From NCBI RefSeq assembly GCF_000724625.1, contig NZ_CP007139.1:1984001-2048000 (forward strand): a DNA stretch of 64,000 nt, read 5' to 3'. A program made the position numbers and the translations under genes. Positions 7,931 to 15,905 of this stretch are shown piece after piece. The stretch's first letter is position 1. Each line of letters begins with the position of its first letter. The notes beneath the pieces were generated by a model. It saw nothing but the letters and a program-made list of their open reading frames with translations, was not told the origin of the DNA and made no database searches. The DNA is from Fimbriimonas ginsengisoli Gsoil 348. Lineage in GTDB: Bacteria > Armatimonadota > Fimbriimonadia > Fimbriimonadales > Fimbriimonadaceae.

Positions 7931-8707
7931 GTGAGATCGATCCTCGCCCTGTCAGTTCTGTTCGTCCTCTACGGGTGCCGAACCGGCACGCTGCCGAATC
8001 CGAACGACCCTAAGGACGTGGGAATGCTCTCCCCTCAGGTGATGAGGCGTAACCTCGCCTCCGTCACGGAGTCCTTGGCCAATCGGCATGCCCGCCGCGA
8101 GCTGACCGATCGCGAATACCGGGACTTAGTCACCAAGGCGGCCAACGAGCTATTGGAGTCCGTGGATCCCAGCAACGTAGCCCCGGCGCAGGCCTGGGAG
8201 TTCGGCGAGGTGTTACGCGATGGAAAGCGGTGGCCGGAGGCGGAGAAGGTCTTACGGACGGCGGTTAAGTACGCCGTATCAACCAAGAACGAGGATCGGA
8301 GGGTCAACGACACGCTTCGGCTGGCCCGAGCGATCGCCGAACAGGGACGCACGGAGGAGGCAATCAAGACGGCAAGAACCGTTTTCGACGCATCCCCCGT
8401 TCAGTCGGCCCCAATTCTTCTGGGGGTCTATTTAGAGATCGTGCCAGCCGTCCACGAGCCGAAAGGACACGAGGTCGAGCTCGCCAAATTGATCGAAGAC
8501 GCGATCGCCATCCATATGCGCACCCTTGTCGATAAGGGAACCGAAGCGGGCAAACTCTTTCTCGCCGCCCGCGCCCATCATGTGGCAGCCGCCTGGCGGG
8601 TCGCATCCGCGCTTTACGATGCGGGCGGCCGCCACGATGCCGCGATGAAGGCGCTGGAGAAGAGCGACGCCATGGTCGAAGGATTTTCCCGGCGGACCAA
8701 CATATAG
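7931..8707 (+). CDS. Putative lipoprotein with TPR-like helices
   Basis: 258 residues, function not recognised. The signal ILALSVLFVLYGC ends in a lipobox (LYGC), so it should be a lipid-anchored envelope protein. The rest is helical: WEFGEVLRDGKRWPEAEKVLRTAVKYA and VNDTLRLARAIAEQGRTEEAIKTARTVFDA look like consecutive TPR-type helix pairs, which usually bind other proteins. The GTG at 7931 was chosen because it begins the signal peptide directly after pyrC (5 nt gap); the open frame continues upstream through pyrC out of register. Confidence 0.7.
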   Translation: MRSILALSVLFVLYGCRTGTLPNPNDPKDVGMLSPQVMRRNLASVTESLANRHARRELTDREYRDLVTKAANELLESVDPSNVAPAQAWEFGEVLRDGKRWPEAEKVLRTAVKYAVSTKNEDRRVNDTLRLARAIAEQGRTEEAIKTARTVFDASPVQSAPILLGVYLEIVPAVHEPKGHEVELAKLIEDAIAIHMRTLVDKGTEAGKLFLAARAHHVAAAWRVASALYDAGGRHDAAMKALEKSDAMVEGFSRRTNI

Positions 8708-8845
8708 GTCTGAGCCCTCTTTTTAAGGGAATTGTTCGGTTTTTTGCCTAGGACCCCTTGGATCGTTCGGCAAGTGTCGGTAGAATTCCGAATGATGGGA
8801 ACGGCATCACGAATGCGGTTCCAGAAGACAGGAAGTGTTTCACCG

Positions 8846-9121
8846 ATGAATAAGGCTCTCGCATTGCTCGCAGTTTCCGCCCTCGCTCTTTCCGCCGCTT
8901 TCGCACAGGACAAGAAGCACGACATGAAGCCCATGGCCAAGCCTGCCGCTAAGATGCAGGGTCACAAGATGATGAAGGGCCACATGATGATGAAAGGCCA
9001 CCACATGATGAAAGGCCACCACATGATGAAGGGTCACAAGATGACGAAAGGCCACATGATGATGAAGGGCCATATGATGAAGAAGGGCATGAAGAAGATG
9101 GGGAAGCCCGCGGCTAAGTAG
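8846..9121 (+). CDS. Secreted Met/His/Lys-rich repeat peptide
   Basis: 91 residues. A signal peptide (NKALALLAVSALALSAAFA, cleavage before QDKK) is followed by a mature part made almost only of Met, Lys, His and Gly in units of the form K-G-H-x-M-x, such as KGHMMMKGHHMMKGHH, about eight units between residues 48 and 84. Clustered Met and His are strong Cu(I)/Cu(II) or Ag(I) ligands, so periplasmic metal binding is a reasonable guess; the density of Lys also suggests polyanion binding. I do not recognise a named family, though it recalls short MxK-type repeat proteins. A strong terminator follows. Confidence 0.75.
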   Translation: MNKALALLAVSALALSAAFAQDKKHDMKPMAKPAAKMQGHKMMKGHMMMKGHHMMKGHHMMKGHKMTKGHMMMKGHMMKKGMKKMGKPAAK

Positions 9122-9155
9122 TTCCGCCCCTTATCGTCGATTAGGCACCCCGCCC

Positions 9156-9189
9156 GTCGCCGTCCCGCCACTGGGACGGCGACGTTTTT
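9156..9189 (+). terminator. Intrinsic terminator after the Met/His-rich peptide gene
   Basis: A perfect 11-bp stem, GTCGCCGTCCC (9156-9166) with GGGACGGCGAC (9173-9183), has a 6-nt loop and is followed by TTTTT at 9185-9189. It lies between this gene and the convergent maf. Confidence 0.85.
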
Positions 9190-9197
9190 ATGAGCGC

Positions 9198-9785
9198 CTA
9201 CTCCCCTGCGCCAAATACGTTCCGGAGCACATCTTCGAGCGCCTCGATCGGGAGGCCAATTACGTTGCTCATGGAACCTTCCACCGCTTGGACGAAGCGG
9301 CCGGCCCCTCCCTGAATCGCATAGGCGCCCGCTTTGTCCATCGGCTCTCCGGTCGCTACGTAAGCGTGGATTTCCTCATCCGTCAGCTTCCGGAACTCCA
9401 CCTCGGTGGTGGCTTGAAACGCTACCGCTCCGTACGCCCAAACCACGGACACACCCGTGATCACCTGGTGTGCCCGGCCGGAAAGCCGGCGAAGCATGTC
9501 GACCGCCTCTTCCACGTCGTTCGGCTTATTAAGGATTTGCCGCTCCGGGCCGGGAAGGGTGACCACCGTATCGCCCCCGATCACCAGCGCCCCCGGCCGC
9601 AAAAGTGAAACGGCCCTGGCCTTTTCCCCCGCCAGCCGCTCCGCCAAATCGCCGGCGCTTTCCTCGGGAAGAACAGACTCGTCGACATCCGACACGACCA
9701 CCTCAAACTCCTTGACGAGTTGCGAGAGTAGCTCACGACGCCTCGGCGAGCCGCTGGCAAGGACGACCGGATACGGAAGATTCAC
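9198..9785 (-). CDS. maf: Maf-family nucleotide pyrophosphatase
   Basis: House-cleaning enzyme that hydrolyses non-canonical or excess dTTP/UTP-type nucleotides to the monophosphate. 195 residues. The signature LASGSPRRRELL (about residues 9-20) is the phosphate loop; LAGEKARAV, VIGGDTVV, NKPNDVEEAVDMLRRLSGRAHQVITG and DKAGAYAIQGGAGRFV are the remaining conserved blocks, with Asp72 of GGDTVV as the likely catalytic residue. The start is GTG with TAAACT exactly 6 nt upstream and no ribosome-binding site. Confidence 0.93.
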   Translation of the reverse strand: MNLPYPVVLASGSPRRRELLSQLVKEFEVVVSDVDESVLPEESAGDLAERLAGEKARAVSLLRPGALVIGGDTVVTLPGPERQILNKPNDVEEAVDMLRRLSGRAHQVITGVSVVWAYGAVAFQATTEVEFRKLTDEEIHAYVATGEPMDKAGAYAIQGGAGRFVQAVEGSMSNVIGLPIEALEDVLRNVFGAGE

Positions 9786-9791
9786 CCGGCG

Positions 9792-9797
9792 AGTTTA
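9792..9797 (-). promoter_or_regulatory. -10 hexamer of a probable leaderless promoter for maf
   Basis: TAAACT on the minus strand ends 6 nt before the GTG of maf, with only CG-rich sequence between. Confidence 0.55.
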
Positions 9798-9904
9798 CGG
9801 CCTGAAGACTCCCAAAAAGATCGGCAACGTTCTTGCGGAAACCGGTGTTCAATGAGATTGGCGGAACAAGAGCCGCCCAACTATCTCGCATCGGAGGTGC
9901 CGAG

Positions 9905-10987
9905 ATGAAAAGCTTGTTGACAATCCTCGCCGGCCTGGCGCTTTGCGCCGGGATGACCGGTTGCAGGTCTTACCAGGCCGATGTCTCCCCGGACGGACGG
10001 TCCGTGGCCGTCGTGACAGATAAAGGGGTTACGATAGGTCCGGCGGATGGCGGCAAGAGCCGTCTCGTTCTAAAAGGGGCATATGACTCGCCTCGCTATT
10101 CGCCGAATGGCCGCTTCGTAGCGGTACACGCTACGAAGTCCAAGACCGTCCTGATCGATCCAAGGACGGGACAAAGCACGACGCTGTCGACGGCATTGGA
10201 ACCACCCTATGCTTGGCGCCCGGACTCGTCGGAGTTGCTGGGTTGGAGGGCTCCGGGACGAGCCTCTGTCCTGAACGTCGGCAAACGAATCGTCGTTCGA
10301 GGAATGGATATTCCCCGGCCACTCGACCTCGTTTGGTTCGACGACGGCAGCCTCGCGCTCAAATACTCGGGCAGCGTAGCCTACTGGCACGGTGGGGCAA
10401 CGAAGACCATTCCCACTCAATTAGCAAGTGTGAGTGCGCTGACGGGTAATTCGCGAAGTTTGGTCTGGATGGAAACGACGGAAGGTGGAGGCTCGGACTT
10501 ACCGCATGAGAAGAGCATCTTGAGATCGTACGATCTCAAGACCGGGGCGATCAGCACGCTCAGGGAAACGCCGGATATCGCCAACTTGCTGGGTGGGAAG
10601 AGGTATTTCTGCCCCACTGCCTTCTCGATCTCGCCCGATGGCGACCGTCTCGCGTTCGCGGGCTTCGAAGATCTGAGCCCCCCAGGAATCCTGGATCAAC
10701 TGCTAGCCGTCCAGCGGAGTCGGGTAAGTGACCCGAAGAACAGGGCACTGAAGGAGAAGGAAAACTCTTTCTTGAGCCAGGTGCGCATGAGGGTCGTTAC
10801 GGCGACGACGTCGATCCGCAATGGCGGCTTCGTCGAGGTCGCCCATAGCCCTACGATGGGTTCGAGTAAGAAGAGACTGGAGCCGCAATGGGACTGGGGC
10901 TGCCCGAACGACATTCGCTGGGCCAGAAACGGCCAGTCGATCTCGGTTGCGTACACGAGCGGAGCCCAGGTCTTGCGCCTAAACTGA
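9905..10987 (+). CDS. Lipoprotein with WD40-like beta-propeller repeats
   Basis: 360 residues. Signal peptide and lipobox (ALCAGMTGC) mark an envelope lipoprotein. Repeats of the TolB/PD40 type are visible: YQADVSPDGRSVAVVTDKG, YDSPRYSPNGRFVAVHA, FSISPDGDRLAFAGF and IRWARNGQSISVAY, each a Ser-Pro-(D/N)-G turn in front of a propeller strand. Such propellers bind proteins or ligands; no catalytic residues are seen and the partner is unknown. GGAGGTG 5 nt upstream of the ATG is one of the best Shine-Dalgarno sites in the window and fixes the start. Confidence 0.8.
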   Translation: MKSLLTILAGLALCAGMTGCRSYQADVSPDGRSVAVVTDKGVTIGPADGGKSRLVLKGAYDSPRYSPNGRFVAVHATKSKTVLIDPRTGQSTTLSTALEPPYAWRPDSSELLGWRAPGRASVLNVGKRIVVRGMDIPRPLDLVWFDDGSLALKYSGSVAYWHGGATKTIPTQLASVSALTGNSRSLVWMETTEGGGSDLPHEKSILRSYDLKTGAISTLRETPDIANLLGGKRYFCPTAFSISPDGDRLAFAGFEDLSPPGILDQLLAVQRSRVSDPKNRALKEKENSFLSQVRMRVVTATTSIRNGGFVEVAHSPTMGSSKKRLEPQWDWGCPNDIRWARNGQSISVAYTSGAQVLRLN

Positions 10988-11000
10988 GCTCTTCAGCATC

Positions 11001-11042
11001 GACGCTCCGGGATCGGCCAAAATCAGGTCGTCCCGGAGCGTC
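11001..11042. repeat. 12-bp perfect inverted repeat abutting a start codon
   Basis: GACGCTCCGGGA (11001-11012) and TCCCGGAGCGTC (11031-11042) are fully complementary with an 18-nt loop. The right arm ends one base before the ATG at 11044. There is no T-tract, so it is not a standard terminator. As RNA it would hide the start region of any transcript coming from upstream. Confidence 0.75.
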
Positions 11043-11043
11043 C

Positions 11044-12147
11044 ATGAGAGTCCCGTTCTACGATATCAAGGCCCAATACGACGAATTGGCCGCGCCTTTG
11101 GACAAGGTCGTCCACGAGGTGATTTCCAGCGGTGTGTATGCCCTGGGCCCCCATCACAACGCCCTGGAGCGGGAAATTGCGGAGCTCCACGGATGCAAGC
11201 ACGGCATCGCGCTGAACTCGGGAACGGACGCGCTCCGGATCATGATGGATGCCCAAGGGATCGGTCCCGGCGACGAAGTGATCACCACTGCTTTTACGTT
11301 TGTCGCGAGCACCGAGACGATCGTGCAGACCGGGGCGACGCCGGTCTTCGTCGATGTCGACCCGTCGACGTTCATGATCGACACCTCTCTGATCGACGCG
11401 GCGGTCACCGAGAGGACCAAGGCGATCCTTCCGATCCACCTGTTCGGGCAGCTCTGTGATGTCCGCGGGGTAACCGCCGCGGCGGAGCGAAATAGCTTGG
11501 TTGTGCTCGAGGACGCCGCCCAGGCCATCGGTTGCACCTATGAGGGAACCCCCTCCGGTAACTTCGGCGTTGCCGCCGGATTTAGCTTTTACGTCACCAA
11601 AAACCTCGGCGCCGCCGGCGACGCGGGAATGATCGTTACCAACGATGACGAGTACGCCGCGCGGGCGCGCGCGATCCGGATCCATGGCATGGGTCGGGAG
11701 CGGTACTACTACGACTACGTTGGCTATACGTCGCGAATGGACGAGATCCAAGCCGCGGTGCTGCGGGTAAAGCTCCAGCGGATGGCGGCTTGGAACGAGC
11801 GCCGGGCCGAGATTGCCGCCATTTATCTCGATCGCCTGTCCGGGTTGGATCTACCTCTCCCCTCGATCCAGCCGGGAAATAACCACACCTGGCACCAGTT
11901 CGCGGTGACGACGCCCCGCCGAAACGAGCTGATGCCGTTCCTGAGAGAACGGCAAGTCGACTCGATGATCTACTACCCGGTCCCGCTCCACTTCCATGCT
12001 CCCTACGCCCGGTTCGGCGGCGGCGAAGGCTCGCTTCCGGAAACCGAGCGCATCTCCCGAGAAGTCCTGAACCTGCCGATCCACCCTCACCTGACGGACG
12101 AGCAGGTGGAGCATGTCGCCCGCTCGGTCGTAGATTTCTTCGCATAA
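11044..12147 (+). CDS. DegT/DnrJ/EryC1/StrS-family PLP aminotransferase
   Basis: Sugar aminotransferase fold type I; family members transaminate nucleotide-linked keto-sugars for O-antigen, glycan or antibiotic sugars. 367 residues. ALNSGTDALRIMM binds PLP phosphate, VLEDAAQAIG contains the PLP-ring Asp, and FYVTKNLGAAGDAGM contains the Schiff-base Lys. HGMGRERYYYDYVGYTSRMDEIQAAVL is the usual substrate loop. No sugar-nucleotide genes are next to it, so the pathway is open. No ribosome-binding site is visible; a 12-bp inverted repeat ends one base before the ATG. Confidence 0.9.
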   Translation: MRVPFYDIKAQYDELAAPLDKVVHEVISSGVYALGPHHNALEREIAELHGCKHGIALNSGTDALRIMMDAQGIGPGDEVITTAFTFVASTETIVQTGATPVFVDVDPSTFMIDTSLIDAAVTERTKAILPIHLFGQLCDVRGVTAAAERNSLVVLEDAAQAIGCTYEGTPSGNFGVAAGFSFYVTKNLGAAGDAGMIVTNDDEYAARARAIRIHGMGRERYYYDYVGYTSRMDEIQAAVLRVKLQRMAAWNERRAEIAAIYLDRLSGLDLPLPSIQPGNNHTWHQFAVTTPRRNELMPFLRERQVDSMIYYPVPLHFHAPYARFGGGEGSLPETERISREVLNLPIHPHLTDEQVEHVARSVVDFFA

Positions 12148-12151
12148 CTCT

Positions 12152-12193
12152 TACGGACCGCAGAGCTCCAGCTCTGCGGTCCGTAGGGGGTTT
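12152..12193 (+). terminator. Strong hairpin between the aminotransferase and pyrD
   Basis: A perfect 15-bp stem, TACGGACCGCAGAGC (12152-12166) with GCTCTGCGGTCCGTA (12171-12185), has a 4-nt loop. It is followed by GGGGGTTT, a poor T-tract. It works as a likely transcription stop and also resembles the dispersed hairpins elsewhere in the window, for example 40991-41014. Confidence 0.6.
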
Positions 12194-12196
12194 CGG

Positions 12197-12202
12197 TACG
12201 CT
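12197..12202 (+). promoter_or_regulatory. -10 hexamer of a probable leaderless promoter for pyrD
   Basis: TACGCT ends 6 nt before the pyrD ATG and only 11 nt after the preceding hairpin, leaving no room for a normal leader. Confidence 0.55.
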
Positions 12203-12208
12203 TGGTTA

Positions 12209-13243
12209 ATGAGTCTCTATAAGTCCGTCTTGCGGCCGCTTGCTTTTCGGATGGATCCGGAGCGGGTGCATGAGATGGCGATGGGGATGCTTAGGCGGGG
12301 GCTGATCCGGGCGAAGCCGTTTGCCGACTCGAGACTCGAACAGGATCTTTTCGGCGTTCACTTTCCAAACCCGCTTGGATTGGCGGCGGGGTTCGACAAG
12401 AACGCGGTGGCCCTCGAGCAGTGGCACCGGCTCGGCTTTGGATTCGTGGAGTGCGGAACGATTACTTATCACGCCCAGCCGGGAAACCCTCGGCCGCGCA
12501 TGTTTCGGGTTCCAGAAGCCCAGGGGCTGATTAATCGGCTAGGGTTTAACAACGAAGGGGCGGAGGCGCTGGCGACCCGGTTGGGGGCGGCGCGACCCTC
12601 GATCCCGGTCGGAATAAACTTGGGCAAGTCGAAGGTCACCCCCTTGGAGGATGCGGCCAAGGATTACCAAGCTTCGTTCCGACTCCTCCACCGGTTCGGC
12701 GCCTACTTCGTGGTGAACGTCTCCTCACCGAATACTCCCGGGCTGCGCAGCCTGCAGGAGCGCTCCGCGCTTACCGAGATATTGGCCTCCCTCCGCGAGG
12801 TCGACGCCACTCGTCCGATGTTCGTCAAGGTTGCGCCCGATCTAGAGCTCTCGGCGCTCGACGAGGTGCTCGAAGTCGCCGTGGAAGCAGGCCTAACCGG
12901 GCTCATCGCGACCAATACGACGATCTCCCGTGACATGATCGCGCGTGATCCAGGGGAAACCGGGGGGCTGTCGGGAGCGCCGGTCCGCGCGAAGTCGAAT
13001 CTCGTATTGGCCCACCTGGCCCGAAACGCGCCCAAGGAAATGACCCTCATCGGGGTCGGCGGCATCCTCACCGCCGAGGACTTATACGAGAAGATCCGCC
13101 TTGGCGCCCACCTATGCCAGCTCTATACCGGCTGGATCTACGGCGGCCCGCAAATGATCCCGTCCGTTTTGGAGCAACTGGTTACTCTTATGGATCGCGA
13201 AGGGGTGAAGAGGCTGGGCGAAGTCAGAGGAAGCTTGCTCTAG
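12209..13243 (+). CDS. pyrD: Dihydroorotate dehydrogenase (quinone), class 2
   Basis: Oxidises dihydroorotate to orotate and passes electrons to membrane quinone. 344 residues, the class 2 length, with an N-terminal helical extension (YKSVLRPLAFRMDPERVHEMAM) that in this class forms the quinone tunnel and membrane contact. NPLGLAAGFDKNAVAL, GFGFVECGTITYHAQPGNPRPRMFR, FNNEGA, NVSSPNTPGLR (class 2 catalytic Ser region), FVKVAPDL, ATNTTISR and GVGGI follow in order and bind FMN and substrate. It is unlinked to pyrR-pyrB-pyrC but completes the pathway, and would use the menaquinone made by menG and its partner. Confidence 0.95.
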   Translation: MSLYKSVLRPLAFRMDPERVHEMAMGMLRRGLIRAKPFADSRLEQDLFGVHFPNPLGLAAGFDKNAVALEQWHRLGFGFVECGTITYHAQPGNPRPRMFRVPEAQGLINRLGFNNEGAEALATRLGAARPSIPVGINLGKSKVTPLEDAAKDYQASFRLLHRFGAYFVVNVSSPNTPGLRSLQERSALTEILASLREVDATRPMFVKVAPDLELSALDEVLEVAVEAGLTGLIATNTTISRDMIARDPGETGGLSGAPVRAKSNLVLAHLARNAPKEMTLIGVGGILTAEDLYEKIRLGAHLCQLYTGWIYGGPQMIPSVLEQLVTLMDREGVKRLGEVRGSLL

Positions 13244-13259
13244 CCAATCCGGCTCAGAG

Positions 13260-13580
13260 CTACCCCCATTTGTGCTTCGGGGCAGCGGGGAATCGCGGGG
13301 GCTTGGGGAGCTTTGGCATTTTGAACGGCTTCGGCTCTTTGTACTTGGGCCAATGGAACGCCGGCGCCTTGGGGATAGCCGGAACTCCGGGAACGCGCAC
13401 CGGTGGGGCGAGAAAGCGGGTGGACGAGTGCATCGCTCCGCACGTTCCGCCCTCTTTGTGGCAGTGCTTGCAGCTCTTACAGGTCTTGCAAGCCTTGCAG
13501 TCGGCCGCGCCCGTGCAGCCGGAATTTGCGGAGGCCAAGCCACAAGTCGCCAGCATCAGCGATGCAATCACGATCTTCAT
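13260..13580 (-). CDS. Secreted Cys- and Pro/Lys-rich small protein
   Basis: 106 residues, not recognised. A signal peptide (MKIVIASLMLATCGLASA) is followed by a dense Cys cluster, CKACKTCKSCKHCHK, seven Cys in about 25 residues counting the flanking ones, and then a Pro/Lys-rich tail with repeated KxPKxP units ending in HKWG. The spacing CxxCxxCxxCxxC is metal-binding in character (zinc, copper or Fe-S), although an exported protein could also use it for disulfides. The ATG is preceded by TATCCT at 6 nt. It converges on pyrD. Confidence 0.7.
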   Translation of the reverse strand: MKIVIASLMLATCGLASANSGCTGAADCKACKTCKSCKHCHKEGGTCGAMHSSTRFLAPPVRVPGVPAIPKAPAFHWPKYKEPKPFKMPKLPKPPRFPAAPKHKWG

Positions 13581-13586
13581 GCGCTT

Positions 13587-13592
13587 AGGATA
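13587..13592 (-). promoter_or_regulatory. -10 hexamer of a probable leaderless promoter
   Basis: TATCCT on the minus strand ends 6 nt before the ATG at 13580. Confidence 0.5.
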
Positions 13593-13610
13593 ACCCAGTT
13601 TGCAGACGAT

Positions 13611-14639
13611 CTAGGCCATGACGGCGTCGACCAGGCGATCGGCTCCGTGGCGGACCGGATCGACGCATGGAATTCCGAGTTCTCCCTCTATCGCCCGGCA
13701 CGCTTCGTCCGCCTCAGTCGCGGTCGTCTCGAAGGTGTTTAAAGCGACCGCCACCGTCTTCGGCCGCGGGAAGACGCCACACGCCTCGCCGACCAATTCA
13801 TACAACTGAATAACTTCGCGAAGGGGTGGAATGATGAGCTCTTCCGAGCGCCTCAAGCTTTTCTGCCCTGCTCGATGGCAAAGGACGAGGTGGGTCGGGA
13901 AGGCCCCGCGCAGCAGCGGCAAGTTCGCGGAGCTCGCAGGGTGGATTAGCGAGCCCTGGCCTTCGATGACGACCAGCTCGGCGTCGGCATACCGGAGGAC
14001 CTCCGCCTCCACCGCGCCGCCCGCGAAGTCAAGGCGGATGGCGTCCAGCGGGATGCCCCGTCCCGTAACGGTGATGCCGATCTGCCCCGTCGCCACAAAT
14101 TCAGCTTTGATGCCGCGTTGGCGCGCAACGCGATGGATCTCCAGACCCGACGTCATCTTTCCAACCGCCATGTCGGTTCCGATCATGAGCAAACGGCGGT
14201 TGGTAAGGAAGCGGGCTCGTCCTTCCGCTGGTTGGAGGCCGGGCGGTTCGACTCGGACATCCCAAATCCACTGCCCCGGGGCAAGATTCGGGTACCGGGG
14301 GGCGAGCCGGTCGTGGAGTCCGTTCAGCACGCTCATTCCGACGGCCACGGCCTCATCGATCGCGGGATACCACTCGGGCGGTACGAGCCCGCCGCCCGGT
14401 GCGGTCCCGAGGACCAACACTTCGGCGCCCAAGGCGCGCGCTTCGCCGACGCTGGAGACGATCGGGACCGCCCGGGGGAGGCTGGCGAGCGTGCGCATCT
14501 CCTGCCCCGCCCGGGTCGAGTCGATGACGCAGGCGATCGGATTAGGCGAGTATCGAATCACGCCGTGACCCATCTTGGCCGGGAAGCCGATCGCGTTCCC
14601 TTCCATGTAGATCGCCAGCGGCTGGTCGCGCTCAAGCAT
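13611..14639 (-). CDS. DUF1611 / DgcN-like protein (P-loop, amino-acid N-acyl transfer)
   Basis: 342 residues, the usual length for DUF1611. A Rossmann-like N-terminal part (VPIVSSVGEARALGAEVLVLGTAPGGG) precedes a P-loop domain with LLMIGTDMAVGKMTS as Walker A and ELVVIEGQGSLIHPA downstream. Some members (DgcN) acetylate D-glutamate in a catabolic route whose next enzyme, DgcA, is an enolase-superfamily racemase. Here the gene follows exactly such an enolase-superfamily gene with an 8-nt overlap, so a joint role in turnover of D-Glu or Ala-Glu from peptidoglycan is likely. The precise substrate is inferred. Confidence 0.8.
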   Translation of the reverse strand: MLERDQPLAIYMEGNAIGFPAKMGHGVIRYSPNPIACVIDSTRAGQEMRTLASLPRAVPIVSSVGEARALGAEVLVLGTAPGGGLVPPEWYPAIDEAVAVGMSVLNGLHDRLAPRYPNLAPGQWIWDVRVEPPGLQPAEGRARFLTNRRLLMIGTDMAVGKMTSGLEIHRVARQRGIKAEFVATGQIGITVTGRGIPLDAIRLDFAGGAVEAEVLRYADAELVVIEGQGSLIHPASSANLPLLRGAFPTHLVLCHRAGQKSLRRSEELIIPPLREVIQLYELVGEACGVFPRPKTVAVALNTFETTATEADEACRAIEGELGIPCVDPVRHGADRLVDAVMA

Positions 14640-15663
14640 TCAGGAACGCTCCATGCCCGGGGGCGTCGCTCGGAACGATAACCCCGTCGACGATGCTCGC
14701 TCCACCGGCGGGGTCGGGGTTCAGGTTCAGGTGGCTGTCGAGGTCGATGTAGTCGAACAACGCGCCGATGGCGGCGCCGGCGGCGATCGCCACACTCGAC
14801 TCGCTCATGCAACCGATCATCGTCTTGAGCCCGTGCGCTCTCGCGGCGGCGACGATGCGGACCGCCTCGGTAATCCCCCCGCACTTCATCAGCTTCAGGT
14901 TGACCCCGTCGGCCCGGTCGGCGATCTTCGGCACGTCCTCCGAAAACCGTATCGATTCGTCGACGAAGATTGGGATCGGGCGGCTTGCGAAAACCTCCGG
15001 TAAACCGGCTTCTTGTCCTTCGGCCAGAGGCTGTTCGACGTAGTCGACACCTTGCTCGGCGAGCCATTGGATCATCGCGATCGCCTCCGCGACGGTCCAG
15101 CCGCCGTTTGCGTCCACCCTCAACTTGGCTTGGAACGGCGCCGCCGCTTCCGCGGCGGCAAGGAAATGCGCTTTATCGTGCTCCCGCCCCTGGGGAGAAC
15201 CGAGCTTGATCTTGAGGCACTTCGCTCCAGTGCTGCGAAGGATCTCGGGCACGCGTTCGCGAGTGACTTCCGGAGGGTTGATGCCGATGGTGACGCTGGT
15301 CGGCACGCCCCGTTTGGGCAGGCCGAGAAGCCGGTAGAGCGGCATCCCCGCTTGCTTTGCCAGCAGGTCCCAGAGCGCCGTGTCCAACGCCGCCATCGCG
15401 GGCGGATCGATGTTCGCCTCGCGCATCGCCGCGTAGTTGTCGTGCGGGTTTGTGGCGATGCCGCCGGCGGTGAACGCTTCGAGCTGGGCTTGGCCGCGCT
15501 CGGCCGTCCATGCCGATCCGGTTGCCGGCGAGAGCTCGCCGATCCCGGTGTGGGTTCCATCGGTTACGGTAACGAACAGGTTGTCTGACGAGGTCATCAA
15601 CCCCCGGCTGATCATCAAGGGGTAGAGCTTCACCAGCTCTCGAATCTCAAACGCGGCACGCAT
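14632..15663 (-). CDS. Enolase-superfamily epimerase (dipeptide or N-acyl-Glu epimerase)
   Basis: 343 residues of the muconate-lactonising-enzyme subgroup. The catalytic KxK is in CLKIKLGS, metal ligands are in RVDANGGW, DYVEQPL and FVDESI, and the second catalytic Lys is in NLKLMKCGG; IGCMSESSVAIAAGAA and DLDSHL are typical of L-Ala-D/L-Glu epimerases (YcjG/YkfB). Such enzymes convert the D-Glu epimer of peptidoglycan dipeptides; the DgcA relatives act on N-acetyl-D-Glu. The overlap with the DUF1611 gene supports one of these two roles. TAGCCT lies 9 nt before the ATG. Confidence 0.88.
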   Translation of the reverse strand: MRAAFEIRELVKLYPLMISRGLMTSSDNLFVTVTDGTHTGIGELSPATGSAWTAERGQAQLEAFTAGGIATNPHDNYAAMREANIDPPAMAALDTALWDLLAKQAGMPLYRLLGLPKRGVPTSVTIGINPPEVTRERVPEILRSTGAKCLKIKLGSPQGREHDKAHFLAAAEAAAPFQAKLRVDANGGWTVAEAIAMIQWLAEQGVDYVEQPLAEGQEAGLPEVFASRPIPIFVDESIRFSEDVPKIADRADGVNLKLMKCGGITEAVRIVAAARAHGLKTMIGCMSESSVAIAAGAAIGALFDYIDLDSHLNLNPDPAGGASIVDGVIVPSDAPGHGAFLNA

Positions 15664-15905
15664 GTCGCAGCAAGGCTACCTTCCAAGAGCTTTTAGGAAG
15701 CCGACCAATCAACCCGCCGGGCATGTCGGAATTCGTGAACCTGGGTTCGTTTTATCCTCGTTAGGTTCAATTCTGGGTTCGTTCCGCCGATTTTACTTTT
15801 CCGGCTCAATGCCTTGGGCCCGTAAAGTGTCGGACTGGCTATTAACGCATCCCTTCCATTATATCGCAGAATAGTAGAAAAACGTCTGCTATTAGGATTG
15901 ACGTG

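Noticed and set aside
8840-9073. His-rich minus-strand frame opposite the Met/His/Lys peptide
   Set aside because: A shadow of the repeats in the sense gene; no signal peptide, promoter or ribosome-binding site.
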